Below, piece by piece: positions 23,660-35,128 of a stretch of 64,000 bases of DNA; positions within the stretch are counted from its first letter, which is position 1, and each line of letters opens with the position of its first letter. Position numbers and translations under genes: made by a program. The DNA comes from Polytrichum commune (taxonomy: Eukaryota > Streptophyta > Polytrichopsida > Polytrichales > Polytrichaceae). The DNA is taken from contig OX485803.1 of the NCBI GenBank assembly GCA_950295325.1, forward strand, positions 62,387,554-62,451,553, in the 5' to 3' direction. The notes under the pieces are model-generated. The model did no database searches and had not been told where the DNA came from. It saw nothing but the letters and a program-made list of their open reading frames with translations.

Positions 23660-26600
23660 ACAACTCTTTTTTGTGTATCACCAAGAATAAGATGTGAAGG
23701 TTGGAGATTTTATGTCACCAATAGTACCACAAACCCCATCTTTGGGACTTTCAAATGTGTTCGTATATACCACAAGATATTATTATCCAAGTATGCTCCA
23801 AGTATTTCCGCACGGAGTTGCCCAGATCTACAGTGATTTAAGTCCAAATATATATTTATGACTTGATTATGCACTTCAATGGTTATGGAGAAAGCGTCAC
23901 AGAAGCTCGTAGGATCATTTGCTGAGAAGGGAATGAGGACCAGAAATCTAATAAATATGTATCCACATCAGAATAAAGCTTACAACACACCTTGCTCAAC
24001 AATGTCTGCTCTGCATCTGATGCCTTCTTGGTCTGCCGACCTTTCAATTCATCTTCTTTTCTTAGCCTATCCAACCTGCACATGTGATAAGAGTGTGATT
24101 CACTGAAATTAACTATCAAGCTAATGTCTCAACTAGACATAATACACAACACAATCAACAAGTGCTGCATAAATGAACAGACCTGTGGCCTGCACAAATA
24201 CAAATACAACTATTCAAACAGACACACCTGCGTTGGACAAGCCTGATAAAGTGTTGAGGTGGAATGAATGCCCGCTCCATGTCAACAAGTGCAATAACCA
24301 TCTTCTTAGATTCAACCCTGTATTCGTCCAATGCTGCACTAGCAATCCCCACAATCTGAAAGCAAAAAGCCGACAAAAACATAACATCATGACTATGTAG
24401 ACAATGTGCATCAGATACATGAAACATTGTCTCTAAGAAACAAAATGCAATGTATACAAAGGCACCAGAAAGCCAGGTTTTCTTGCTTCAGGAAAAAGCT
24501 AGACATAACAACAAAGGTCACACATACCTCTCTCTTGAGGGGTGGATATCTTCCCAATCCAGGAGTCCCACTTGCAGCAGCAGACACTATATCAACAAGA
24601 ATGCGATGAACCTGATTGCAAGCCTCTTCAGGGTAAGTAAACAATAAAAGCATCAAGCTAAACAGAATCTCAAGTCCATGTTGAGATATGCAAGTTTGAA
24701 AAAGTAACACTGACATCACAACACAACAAACAGCTCCTGTTTTCTAGCAGCTGTTTTTGGTTAACTGATTTGCCCCAAATAACATGTTGGATAGAAAATT
24801 CCATTTTGTCAATCATAGTGTCTTGAATATAATTTGGATAGGATCTGGTGACAGTACATACCTCATCCACACAACTTTTTGCAGGGTCTTTTGCCAACTC
24901 TAATGCTTTTCGTACAAGTGCTCTCAATCCCTTCTCAGGCGAGAGGAGATAAGGTTGATAACCGTCTGCTTCTAAAACAAGCTGTCACAGAAGAAATCAG
25001 CCAGTCAGAGAAGGTAGAAATATCTTTCAAGCATTATGTTGAAGACAACAGACAGCAAGCCAGGTCAAAAATGACGCAATCATGAGCTGGCTTACTTTCT
25101 TGATACTGCTGATCTCAAACATCTGATCCAGGGGTAAACTCTTGATTCTCTTTGGAAGAACCCCTTCAAAGCTTGCCACAATTTTCCAACCTTGACCCTG
25201 TGGGGTATCCAGTGATGATTTAAATACAAGAATGTCCAACAAACGCCAACATTACAGAAAAGAAAAAAGATACAGGCCAGATTAAATGTATATGTCAAAG
25301 CAATGGCGTAAAACAAAGCACAAGCAATGAAGAAGAGCCAGACTGAATTGTGAGAGGAAATAATACAAAAAAAACAAAAAATGATATCAAGAAATGCATG
25401 AATAGCTATATGTAAAAACTTCAGAAATACTGTAACTAGAACGGCTGAAGAACATTGGTAAGAAAGTGTACATTGCAAGTAAATTTTATGACAATACTTC
25501 ACAAAGAGATCATGATTCTTATTGTCAAGTGTAATGACAAGACACCTGGTACTACAGATATAATATTCCAGATACACCAAAGCAATCTACGTGATCAAAG
25601 AGTTACCAACCTCTCCTGTATTAATATGTTGGAGAAATGTATCTTCAAACTCTCGACAAAGCTCCAAAGCCATTGCACGTGTCCCTTCTGAAGTCTGAAC
25701 CCTTTGCTCCCCTAACCTCACTAATTCCTGTTCAACAATCTGCGATTTTCCTTCCAACCTGATCAACATGATACCATATGATGAGATTAGAGGCAAAATC
25801 GCTCAAGCTCTAAATTTAATCAAGACAAAACCAAGACATGGCATCCTAGTCTTGCAATATCTCACCAAACAACTACCCTCACTTGGGTATTACTTTCTGA
25901 GTTGATTGTTCACGACGGCTGACAATAGTGAAGCATGGCATTGTCAGACTTTGCCACCATTTCCCACCTAGTTGCAGTCAGAATAAAGGTCACAAATTGA
26001 TGAAAACACTAATCAATGCTTTCTCCAAATGTGGAACTTAAAGATATTGAAAAACTAAACAACTGAGAACAATTCAAACCTCAACAACATTTGAGGACCC
26101 CAAATAACGTTCGGAAACCTACATGACCAGTCTTGCCATCCTCGTATTCAAGGACTGCATGGTTGACACTACAATTTGCACGACTACTAAGATATCAGTG
26201 GATCGGATAGGAGGATCTTTGTAAACCATGAAACAAAAAAACCTGATATCTGGTATCGACATCAGTACAATGAAACAACCATATTGCAATATATCTCCGA
26301 TTGTCAATATTGCAATACAATATTCTTTGGTAGTCACATACCCAGACAAAATGTTTGGAAGACGTTGCTTTAGTCGAGTTCGAATTTGGTGGGCCAAGGT
26401 TTCCACAAGAGCTATTCGCCCTAGCTTTGCTGATGGAGCACCATTCAAAATAGACTTCAAGGTCTCCATTTCAGCCTTCCATGCTGTTTCTAGAGAGTCT
26501 TCTGAGCTGGAATGAGCAGCAGCTATTGAAACTGACTGGCCAATTAAAGCAACCCAAGGAATGTCCATGGTAGAGGGAGGGCCTTGACCAGAAAGGAGAG

Positions 26601-29600
26601 CATTTACTGCAGCTAAACTCCTTGCATCTGAGGCTGCTTGGTCAACTTTGCTAATCACACCTACAGTCCTTGTTCCTGTGAAGTCATTCAGACCACACAC
26701 CTGGTGAGGACAGCTTTTGACTTCCAAATCCTGCATTCAGACGTCTACACTTACCATCATGCATACATTTTGATTCTTTAATGTCAGATGTACCATGAAA
26801 AACTACAACATGAGGGATTTTGATTTCAAAGCTGACCATCTGAGTCTAGATCTTGAGCCAATTTTAAAGCACGTGAAGCAGAGACATCACGACATGAAGC
26901 AGCCGGTATTACAACAAGTAGTATTGTGTCATTGTGGGCAGCAAGGTCATGGGCCTGCACAAGAGATCCCAAAAGATTTATTTCAATTTACCACATGGCA
27001 GAATATCATACTACTCAATAAGGGATGAAGACACATGCACAACAGGCCTCAATCACAGATACACAAAATAATCCACAATTCTGACTTTGTGAGCAGCAAA
27101 ACTATTAGTATTAATTATGTCAGTGAGAAAAATTGGTAAGTCACTCATACAACAAGGCATTCCAAATTTTCCTTGTACCCATGCACATGTACTGAAAAGG
27201 AGACAATTCCAAGGGCATTTTACTTACAGGTGAATCATCAGAGGAAGAGCGTGAGTCAAGTCCAGGAAGATCAATCAACTTCAGAGGTGGAGCTGGACAA
27301 CAAGACAAGAAAACTATTATATCCGGGCTCTGTATATTCAAGCCTGACAAAGGACGTAGTATACAAAGGTACAAAAGATACAGAAAATACACAGACAATA
27401 GACATATGGCACTCACCTGTGCTAGATCTAAGAGTAAGGCGAATCCCATCAGTTCTTCCTCTTGAAGCACTTGAATTTTTCAATCTGCCTTGCAATGAAT
27501 GGCGAACATCACCTACACAAGCCAATCATCAAAGTAGAGTTGAGCAAACACATTCAGAATAGTTTACAGGTAGGTCTTAGTGTTGGCAACCCAAGCTAGT
27601 GACAAATGCATAAATACTTCACAAGAAAATTCACTCACTGGCAGATACATTCTGTGTCCTTCCTTCTAAAACAACAGCTAGTCCTCTGTTGCCCCCACGC
27701 TCCATGTCAATAATGATAGGAGCGCGTGTAGCTCCATTTTCTCCCGTTGGCTGCAGAGATGATCAGCATAGTTTCAAATCAGTATTAACAATGCAACAAA
27801 GTAAATAAGGTCCCAACATGTGGATGTGATAATAGTTTTGGTCCATTTGCGTTCATTCACGAAGAATAGACATCGACTTTCATAACTCTATATAAGCTAT
27901 AAAAGTAGAAGATATATATATAAGAGCCATTCCTCTTTGCTTGCGGGCAGATTGAAGTAACCCAGGACTATCAGAGATGAAATAAACAAGCTCCAACATG
28001 TCCAGTTAAACATCACATTTTCTTATGAACAAAAACACTTTTAGCTTTAAAGTTCTTCAACACCTCAGAATCAGAAAAACTTTCTAAGATAGACAAACAC
28101 CCTCATGCATCAATCACAAGCTAAGAATCTCATGCAGGTATAGCCTACTTATAAAGGAAAGGAGGACATGTCTCACTTAACGTTCCAACCTATCCAATAC
28201 AGAATACTTGCATTTCTCAGGAAAACCACAGGCACATACCAGGACAGGATGACCAATGAGGCTGTTGAGCACTGCTGACTTCCCTGCACTCTGGAGAATC
28301 AAGCCACAAGAACCAGAAGTTGAATAAAAATTACAAATTTGTGAAAGAACTGATTCACAGAGAAAGCACAACAATATATGCAACTATATAGTCGACTATA
28401 TGGAGATTCGGTTATGAGTAGATTCACAAAGGCACTACTATGGTGTGCAACTTCAACAAATCCACTACAAAGAACAGAGTATGAGACCACAACCCCATTT
28501 CCAACTGTATAGATATCTATGAAAATACATGAACAAAATCATTAGTTCCCAACCATGCTTATAGAATCCCTTCCGAGGCTCTTAACTTCTTTACTCTCGC
28601 ATCTTAGAAGAAACTATAGAATTAGCAAACTTGCTGGTCAGGCAATGCAATGGGGTAGCAACACTATCGGATGTCCTATAATCCCTAAAGTTGCTCTATC
28701 ATCTGAAGTTGAACAAACTTTCTAAAGTAGAAGATAATCTTAGTAACACTTCTCATGAGTAAAATATCATACGGATCTTAGATGGAGAATGTTTGAGGAA
28801 TCTTTAAAGTTGGGCTTGGATGGATCTAGGGATGCAAATAGAGTGCAGAGATGCTGCAGCTCCTAATACGCTCTCAGTTGATTTTTATCCATTTTATTGA
28901 GGAACCCAATATGAACTTTGTACTGAAGTAGGTAAGGAGTTTCTTAAAGTTCACCTGAAGTCCTAATTATTTCCCTATCCTCCACTAAACTAACAACAAA
29001 CCTACAAGGAGCATGACTGTAATCTGCAGCACCTCATTAACATTAACAACAGTGAACAGTGCATAGCCCAATCATTAAGTGTTTGCAGATACTTTAGTCT
29101 TTCAGTGGTTGGTAATCTTCAAAAATTACAAAGACCACGCTCATACTACGTGATGGACTCCATTGTCAGAATGTCCTACACTCGGGATGAAATGGCAAAA
29201 TCCTAATATACAATTTATGGCCAATTTGCATGCACCTTCTCCAAGATGGGAAACCACAGCACGAAAACCACTAAGAACGAGGTTTGAGATGATTGCATAA
29301 CTTTCCGAGAAAGTTTATTTACTCAAAAACCGATATACTTGAAAAACTTCTAGACAGAAGAGTGTTGATATGGACTGCAAGCTGCAATTCCTAAAATGCA
29401 CAATCCCTCTGAAATTTCATCAAGTACCTAGGCGCATGAATTTCTGGTAACGATATATGCAGTATCTTCTGTTGATCCATCATACTACATCCTTGAATTT
29501 CATCAAGCACAATCACAAGAATCTGTCATCCAATATAACACCTCCAGCATTTCTCTCAGAATATGACAACAGTATTAACCTAATGTGTGGCCTCAGGGTT

Positions 29601-30332
29601 TGACCTAAACGGGGTATAAATCTCAGTATCGCCTCGTATCTAAGTGAACCCTCATAATCCTTGACAAGAACTGCTTGTCTCGCTTCAATGCTAAACAATC
29701 AACTGGTCGGAATCATAACAGCCCATAGTCTGAGTAAAATGCTTAAGCCGGATCCTACCTCCTCTGAAGATATCAATTCTAAAAATCGGCTGGAAGACAT
29801 GGTGTGCGCCACAAATGACACATCTTTTAGAAACCTATAGACCAAGAGCAATTAGGAACAAGGGACGACCTTCACGGCATGGATCCAACAAAAGGTTGAC
29901 ATCCAGGTGCTGAACTGCAGTAAAATGACTTCCACTACTATAGATCCAGCGTCTTCCTAAAGCAAGAAGAGCTCACAAATCGGAGGATAATCGAATCCTC
30001 TGTATCTGGCAATCGAGCTCGAATCTAATGACGTGATTAAGCTAAAAGAACGAATGGTCTTGCAATGGGTGAAGAGGTCCAGGTCCACTGAATGAATGCA
30101 GAGCATTAACCAATTATAATGAACTCTGAAAAATGTGGAGGAAGAAAGGATCAACACAACTGCTTACCACATTCCCAAGAGCAACCGCACTCAGAAATGA
30201 CGTGGAAGACTTAGGCGCGTCCCCTTCTTCATCTGCCAGAAGAGCAGAAGCTTGTTGCATTGTATCTGCAAGCAATATTAAATTTTCCATAGCACCCGCA
30301 AACCGCTCGGTGGCAGCTCTATGATCCCCCAT
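20911..30332 (-). CDS. DRP2: Plant dynamin-related protein 2 (GTPase with PH domain)
   Basis: Twenty-one exons join in frame to 958 residues: 30332-30168, 28290-28240, 27750-27639, 27512-27417, 27292-27228, 26954-26837, 26675-26342, 25758-25611, 25197-25096, 24981-24862, 24611-24528, 24355-24228, 24075-23991, 23473-23347, 23221-23148, 22971-22752, 22491-22265, 22089-21970, 21643-21576, 21460-21297, 21179-20911. The GTPase domain shows P-loop GNVSAGKS (53-60), DLPG (149-152) and SKVD (211-214). The stalk follows, then a PH domain from about 579 ([11 protein letters not shown]), a GED from about 753 ([19 protein letters not shown]) and a basic, Pro-rich tail ending [16 protein letters not shown]. 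This order matches Arabidopsis DRP2A/B (about 920 residues), which act in scission at the plasma membrane and trans-Golgi in clathrin-mediated traffic. All key residues are present. Exon 20 begins at TTACAG/TGTG, not the nearby GCAG, because only that keeps the frame. Confidence 0.95.
28291..30167 (-). other. Long first intron of DRP2
   Basis: At 1,877 bp this is the longest intron of the gene by far. It falls after GNV and before SAGKS, inside the P-loop codons. I found no coding exon, element ends or RNA gene inside; a 61-codon frame at 29513-29698 has no family likeness. Long first introns often hold transcription-enhancing sequence in plants, but nothing specific is visible. Confidence 0.6.
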
Positions 30333-31185
30333 GGTTAAAACCAATCAGATCGGATTACGACCACACCAAGTCGATCTCGATCAGCTCACTTCTCACTTTG
30401 ACACGATCCCTCACAACAACGACGATGATGTTGAGCTTCAGCCGAAGCTCAAATCCTTGAGATAACCAGAAATTTACCCGCCCTGTAATAGATGGAGGAC
30501 TTCACGGAAGTCGGAAGAAGGTATTCCGAGAAAGAAGTGGCTCATTGAGGGTTAGGGCAGCGAGATCCAGTACCAAGAGGGCTACCGCTCACCCTGTTGC
30601 TTCAATCTGCTCAATCACTAACACAACAAGACAGTCAACAGTCTGTCTAACAATCTGCCCCCTCCAAGCTCTAGTCCCTGTCGATCTGCCTTTGCAAGGC
30701 TCCTCCAAACGCATTAACCTGGACCAAATCACACACTACACCGAGGCGGCCAAAACCCTCGCTCCATCCGAATTTGCTCCTCGCTCCAGTCAGTCTCGTT
30801 GAATCGGACCTACGTTACGATCTGGGGCGACCTGTGGAGACTCTCCGGGCGGTTCCAAGGAGTACCCAGCCAGATGTCTCGTCCGTAAGTTGCTCTTGAC
30901 GCCGTCCACGCCAGCTCCTTCGCGCTGCGAAACTCGCTCGAAGGCGCTTCGCAGCACCGTGACCACGACGACGACGACGATTCAGGACCGACTCCGTGCG
31001 TCCCTGCAGCCCCGACGCGAGTCTGCCTGCGCGAGATGAAGCAGAAACGAAGAAAGAAGCAACACGAAGCTTGAAGGTGGGCCCTGCTGGCTATGGCGGA
31101 CCCCCTCTTCGTCTCTCTGCACCGAACCCTCCCCCCGTAGACTTGGCCCCTCTCCCTTCCTTGCCTTTGAGAACCTTCTGTTCCT
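30333..31185 (-). promoter_or_regulatory. DRP2 leader/promoter region
   Basis: This GC-richer stretch upstream of the DRP2 ATG carries GAGGGTTAGGG at about 30547-30557, a telo-box-like motif. Long frames on both strands here (for example 30810-31295) have low-complexity Ser/Arg composition and no family likeness, so I treat the region as leader and promoter. Confidence 0.4.
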
Positions 31186-32040
31186 ACGCTCCCAATTATC
31201 GGTTCCCCGTGTTGGGATCTGGAGGTTGTGGGTCCCATTTCGGCCCAGGAAACCTTGGAGAACATGTGGGAACTTATTATATCCTTAGATCCCAACCCTG
31301 GCAGCGTCTGTGTTCCCTGTGATAATGGGAACGTGTTCTACAACGCCCTACACCCGTCGCTGATGGGAACATATCATCTCCACGCTCCCAGTCATCCGTT
31401 CCCCATGTTGAGGCCAGACCTTGTGGGCCCCATTTCATTCAGGGGAACCACTGGGAACAGTATATTTTCTTTGATCTCAACCATAGAAGCGACTTTGTTC
31501 CCTAAATTCCCTGTGTTGCGGACTCATTCTAAATGGCATTCAAGACTAGGTACAGCTGGGGAACAGAAGGTATTCCCAAATGTGAGATCTATGTTCCCAT
31601 CATCGAGAGCCTGGCCTTCGCCCTATCGTCGAACCTGCGTACCCAGGTTCCCAGTTGTGACCATTTCAGCCGTTCCTAGGTGTGAACACGCTCTAATGGA
31701 CCCGATACTCAGCCCAGTTGGGAACAATCGGTGTTCCTATGAGTGGGAGCTTGTTGGTGCCCACCAGGGAGAGCCTAGGCTTGGTGGGCCTTTTGTTGCC
31801 CCCTGGAGAACTGGTATTCTCATGTTCCCAGTTGTGGGATCTCGGTCAATTCAGACGTTCTAGAGATGGGAACGAGAGCCAGGCGGCCCCAGGATATCGG
31901 CATTGACCTTGTGTTCCCACGCTCCCAATCATGGGCGCTTGGCTACGATTCAATAAGTTCCTGCGTTCCCTCCGTTGGGAACAACAGCTGGTTCATCATT
32001 GGAGAGGCCAGGACAGAGTCGTCCCTCATGTTCCCTTAAC
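31186..32040. repeat. Block dense in GTTCCC/GGGAAC with diverged tandem units
   Basis: About twenty GTTCCC or GGGAAC hexamers lie within 850 bp, many as facing pairs. Larger units can be aligned: 31186-31322 and 31379-31518 share CACGCTCCC/CTACGCTCCC, CGTTCCCC, TTGTGGG, CCCATTTC, GGGAAC and TGTTCCCT in the same order at a period of about 193 bp. Diverged further units follow to about 32030. A 211-codon frame at 31228-31863 runs through it without any family likeness. Confidence 0.6.
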
Positions 32041-32162
32041 TTATTGAACCCCCAATTCTTCGCACTGCAATCAAACACCCTTGTTGATGATAGACACACT
32101 TTGCATAACATGTAGGTATACATAAGGTACATGGGTCTTAAATGGTTACATTTCCCAACTAG

Positions 32163-32510
32163 CCCACTTCTCCTAGGGTACAAAACACGCAATTAGTACA
32201 AGATGGTTAGTGAATCCAAATTGAGGCCATGGTCACTTTTCTCATAATTTTCGAAGCTCGAATGCATGTCTTACTCATTACCAAAGTAAAGATTCTTGTG
32301 CTCATTGAGTGGACATATAGGTTCCCTTAATGATGTTGACAGTTGAACCTGGAATGATTATCATTTTTTGAGTGCAAAGTCCACTTTCTTTTGAACACGC
32401 ATCTTTTTGTATCCGTTCTTGGAGCTACACCAAATCACATACCACTCAAATATAAGTGTTCAGTTAAGATAAGTAACTAAATTAGGGACGTTTGTCTTAG
32501 AATGGCCCTA
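32163..32510 (+). repeat. Dispersed repeat family R2, copy 1
   Basis: Shares a long, ordered set of phrases with copies at 46206-46510, 47121-47460 and 52085-52580: GGTTAGTGAATCCAAATTG, TTCTCATAATTTTCGAAGC, AAGATTCTTGTGCTCATTGA, GGACATATAGGTTCCC and ACCACTCAAATATAAGTGT. No coding capacity. The element class is unknown. Confidence 0.7.
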
Positions 32511-35128
32511 ACGGCCATATTCAAAACATTTTGTGCCAAGTCTAAATGACCATTTGGCATGTGGGGTGGCTTACTTGATTTGGAAGAAAGGACACCTTCC
32601 ACAAAGCAAAATTCTCTCTTTTCCTTGCCCTCAATCTAGGCCATTGATCTCCATGATCGGAGGGTCCAAAGAAGAGGGCACTAATATTATGTTTATTAAC
32701 CCCTCTAGGTTTTCTTAGGCCTCCAAGGTTACCTAGTCCAAGGTTAAGTTGTATGGCCTATTGTGCACTCAACATGTCTAGCATTAAATGGCATGAGGAA
32801 CTTAAATAGCAAACCAAACTTAATAGTTTTGAATGGCCCAAATGTCTCGAAACGGGGTATATAAAATAGGGATTATCTAGCAAAAGCAAACTTGTGACTT
32901 GGATGTTAAATTTACTTATCACTCCCATAAATTTAAGCTTGAAGTTTCATGGATGGTTTTCCTCTATACTTCATGAAGTGCTCACATCTCAAATGGAAGT
33001 TTTATAAATTGATCGCTTTGATAGCATATTATCCTTGCAACTTACACCAATTCATTCTATAGTCTCCATAAATTTACATAATCATACCAAACAATGCAAT
33101 TTGTGATACTCAAATGTTTGAGTTTTTTAAGCTATGAAATTGCCTTAATTCTTAACTCATCCTTAAAGATTCGGAGGTCCATTGTGGGCCTCAAGAAGTT
33201 GTATGAATGTATTTAATCACAAACTATTCTCTTTAGTTGATGATGTCAAAATTGATCCCATCTAAAATTAACCCATCCATTAATCATATTTTTTTGACCC
33301 CATCATTATAGACATGAAACAAAAACCTAAAAAGAATTGAACTTGTAACAATAGCCTATATTAAAATACACACTATATATACTTCTTTTCAACATAATAT
33401 ATTGATGTACACTTGCATTGTGCCGTGATTGTTTGTTTTTATATATAGTGTTTCCTTGTTAAGCCCTCCAAGTCGATTTCAACATTTTGACATAGTTGTC
33501 GCTACTATTATAATGCGTGGTGACTGAATGCAAATGGAAGGTAACAATCACAAACATTATGTGAAAGACCAAAGTTTCCTATGTTGTAGTTAGTATAAAA
33601 CCACGTGTTGGACATAATCCAAATCATAGTTGCTTTGAGCTATCATCAGTGATACCAATATTTATGTTGTCTAGTGTTTCCAAGTGTCCATTTGGTCCTA
33701 ATAAAGTAGACAAAACAACATAATGATATTCAAAAACTTGATTTTTTCAATTCATGCCAACAACCTATTCAATATGGCTTCCAAGTCCAACACATCGAAG
33801 GCCGTAGCCATGCTATGCATACTTCGGGTATTGGCGCCATGGATGCAAGGGGAGGTCTACGAGATAATGGTGCATTTGCACAAGCTTCAAGTCTAAACTT
33901 TGATGGACTACCTCAATAGGCTTTTGATCTAGTTTATGGCCCCGCAAATGTCAAACAAGTTATGTTCCAGAGGGCAATCCTACGTATGTTCCACTCTTTG
34001 CCCCATTGATGATCCCACGTGGAATATCTATGGCACTCTTTATCGATGGGTCAGTTCAAGTGCATAGGCACATCACTCCATTATAAGTATTGATGTCAAA
34101 ATGTGGCTTAAGAATTCACAATTCTATGTCAAGCAAACACCGGAAATACCAATTTATTTGAATTGATATTGATATTCTAAATAATTTATGGGCAAAAGAA
34201 TTCAAATTGTGTACTCTTCATGTAGTAGGCAAATGAATGCAATATGTTTGCTAGAGACAAATTTTGGTTATAAGCATGTACATAGAGATTCAACATGTAT
34301 TCGCATAATTACTTGCAAGTTGGAATAGACAATTCTAACTAGAATAATGTCTTGTAGATTACACATGTTCCAAATATGAATGCATGTGTGAATAAATGTA
34401 GAACCTTATAAAGATGCACATTGAAACTTATGAACCTTGATATGCTAAGGAGACAAATCAAGGTCATGAAAAAGAGATCAAGGGTAGAGCAAGATTTTGA
34501 CCTAGGGGGGGCTAATCTTAAATATGGAAATATCCAATATATATTTTATTTTCAAATTTGATTATAAATTGAGAAATTTGGAGTCATTGAGGTGACATCC
34601 CCATAATTTTTTTGATAATGTCATTAATATAAGCTTTGGCAATGGTCTTTTAAATATAGGTGATCATGAAATCAACCATCCAATTGTTGCCAATAGACAT
34701 CGCCAATAATAAGCAGATGTCCAACTTTCCTTCAATGCACTCATAGAAAACATTGCAAAAAAAAATTCGTAGTCGTTTTCCCATTGCGGTTCTTTTGACC
34801 AACATGCTTTGCAATCGCTTTACAACTACAAGTTTTTATGGGTTTTACCAACTAAAACGTTAGGAATTTGGAGGCTTATAATATATTGTTGGAAAGGTCT
34901 TGAAACCACCTTTCCAGCAATGTATTATACACCCCGTGATAATTAACGTTGCAATCACTAAACATAAAAGAGAATTTTGTAGTCGTTTTGACATAGTTTT
35001 CTGCTAGTGATGTCAGGTGGAGGCTGAGCCCCCACTCTAATCCTCCCCCTTGGATCTGCCCCTAGAAGAGATTGACTTGGGCCCGCTTTGCAAATTTTTG
35101 TTGCAACCATCGTAGACACTCCAACTTT
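32511..35128. other. AT-rich spacer, nothing recognised
   Basis: No gene, RNA gene or element ends seen. 33780-34080 is locally more GC-rich but closed in all frames. The C-terminal motifs expected for the neighbouring PIF1-like remnant were looked for on the - strand and not found. Confidence 0.5.

Noticed and set aside
30810-31295. 161-codon - strand frame upstream of DRP2
   Set aside because: Ser/Arg/Gly-rich low complexity in a GC-rich leader or promoter stretch, with no domain likeness.
31228-31863. 211-codon + strand frame
   Set aside because: It runs through the GTTCCC/GGGAAC block; its composition follows the repeat and it resembles no family.
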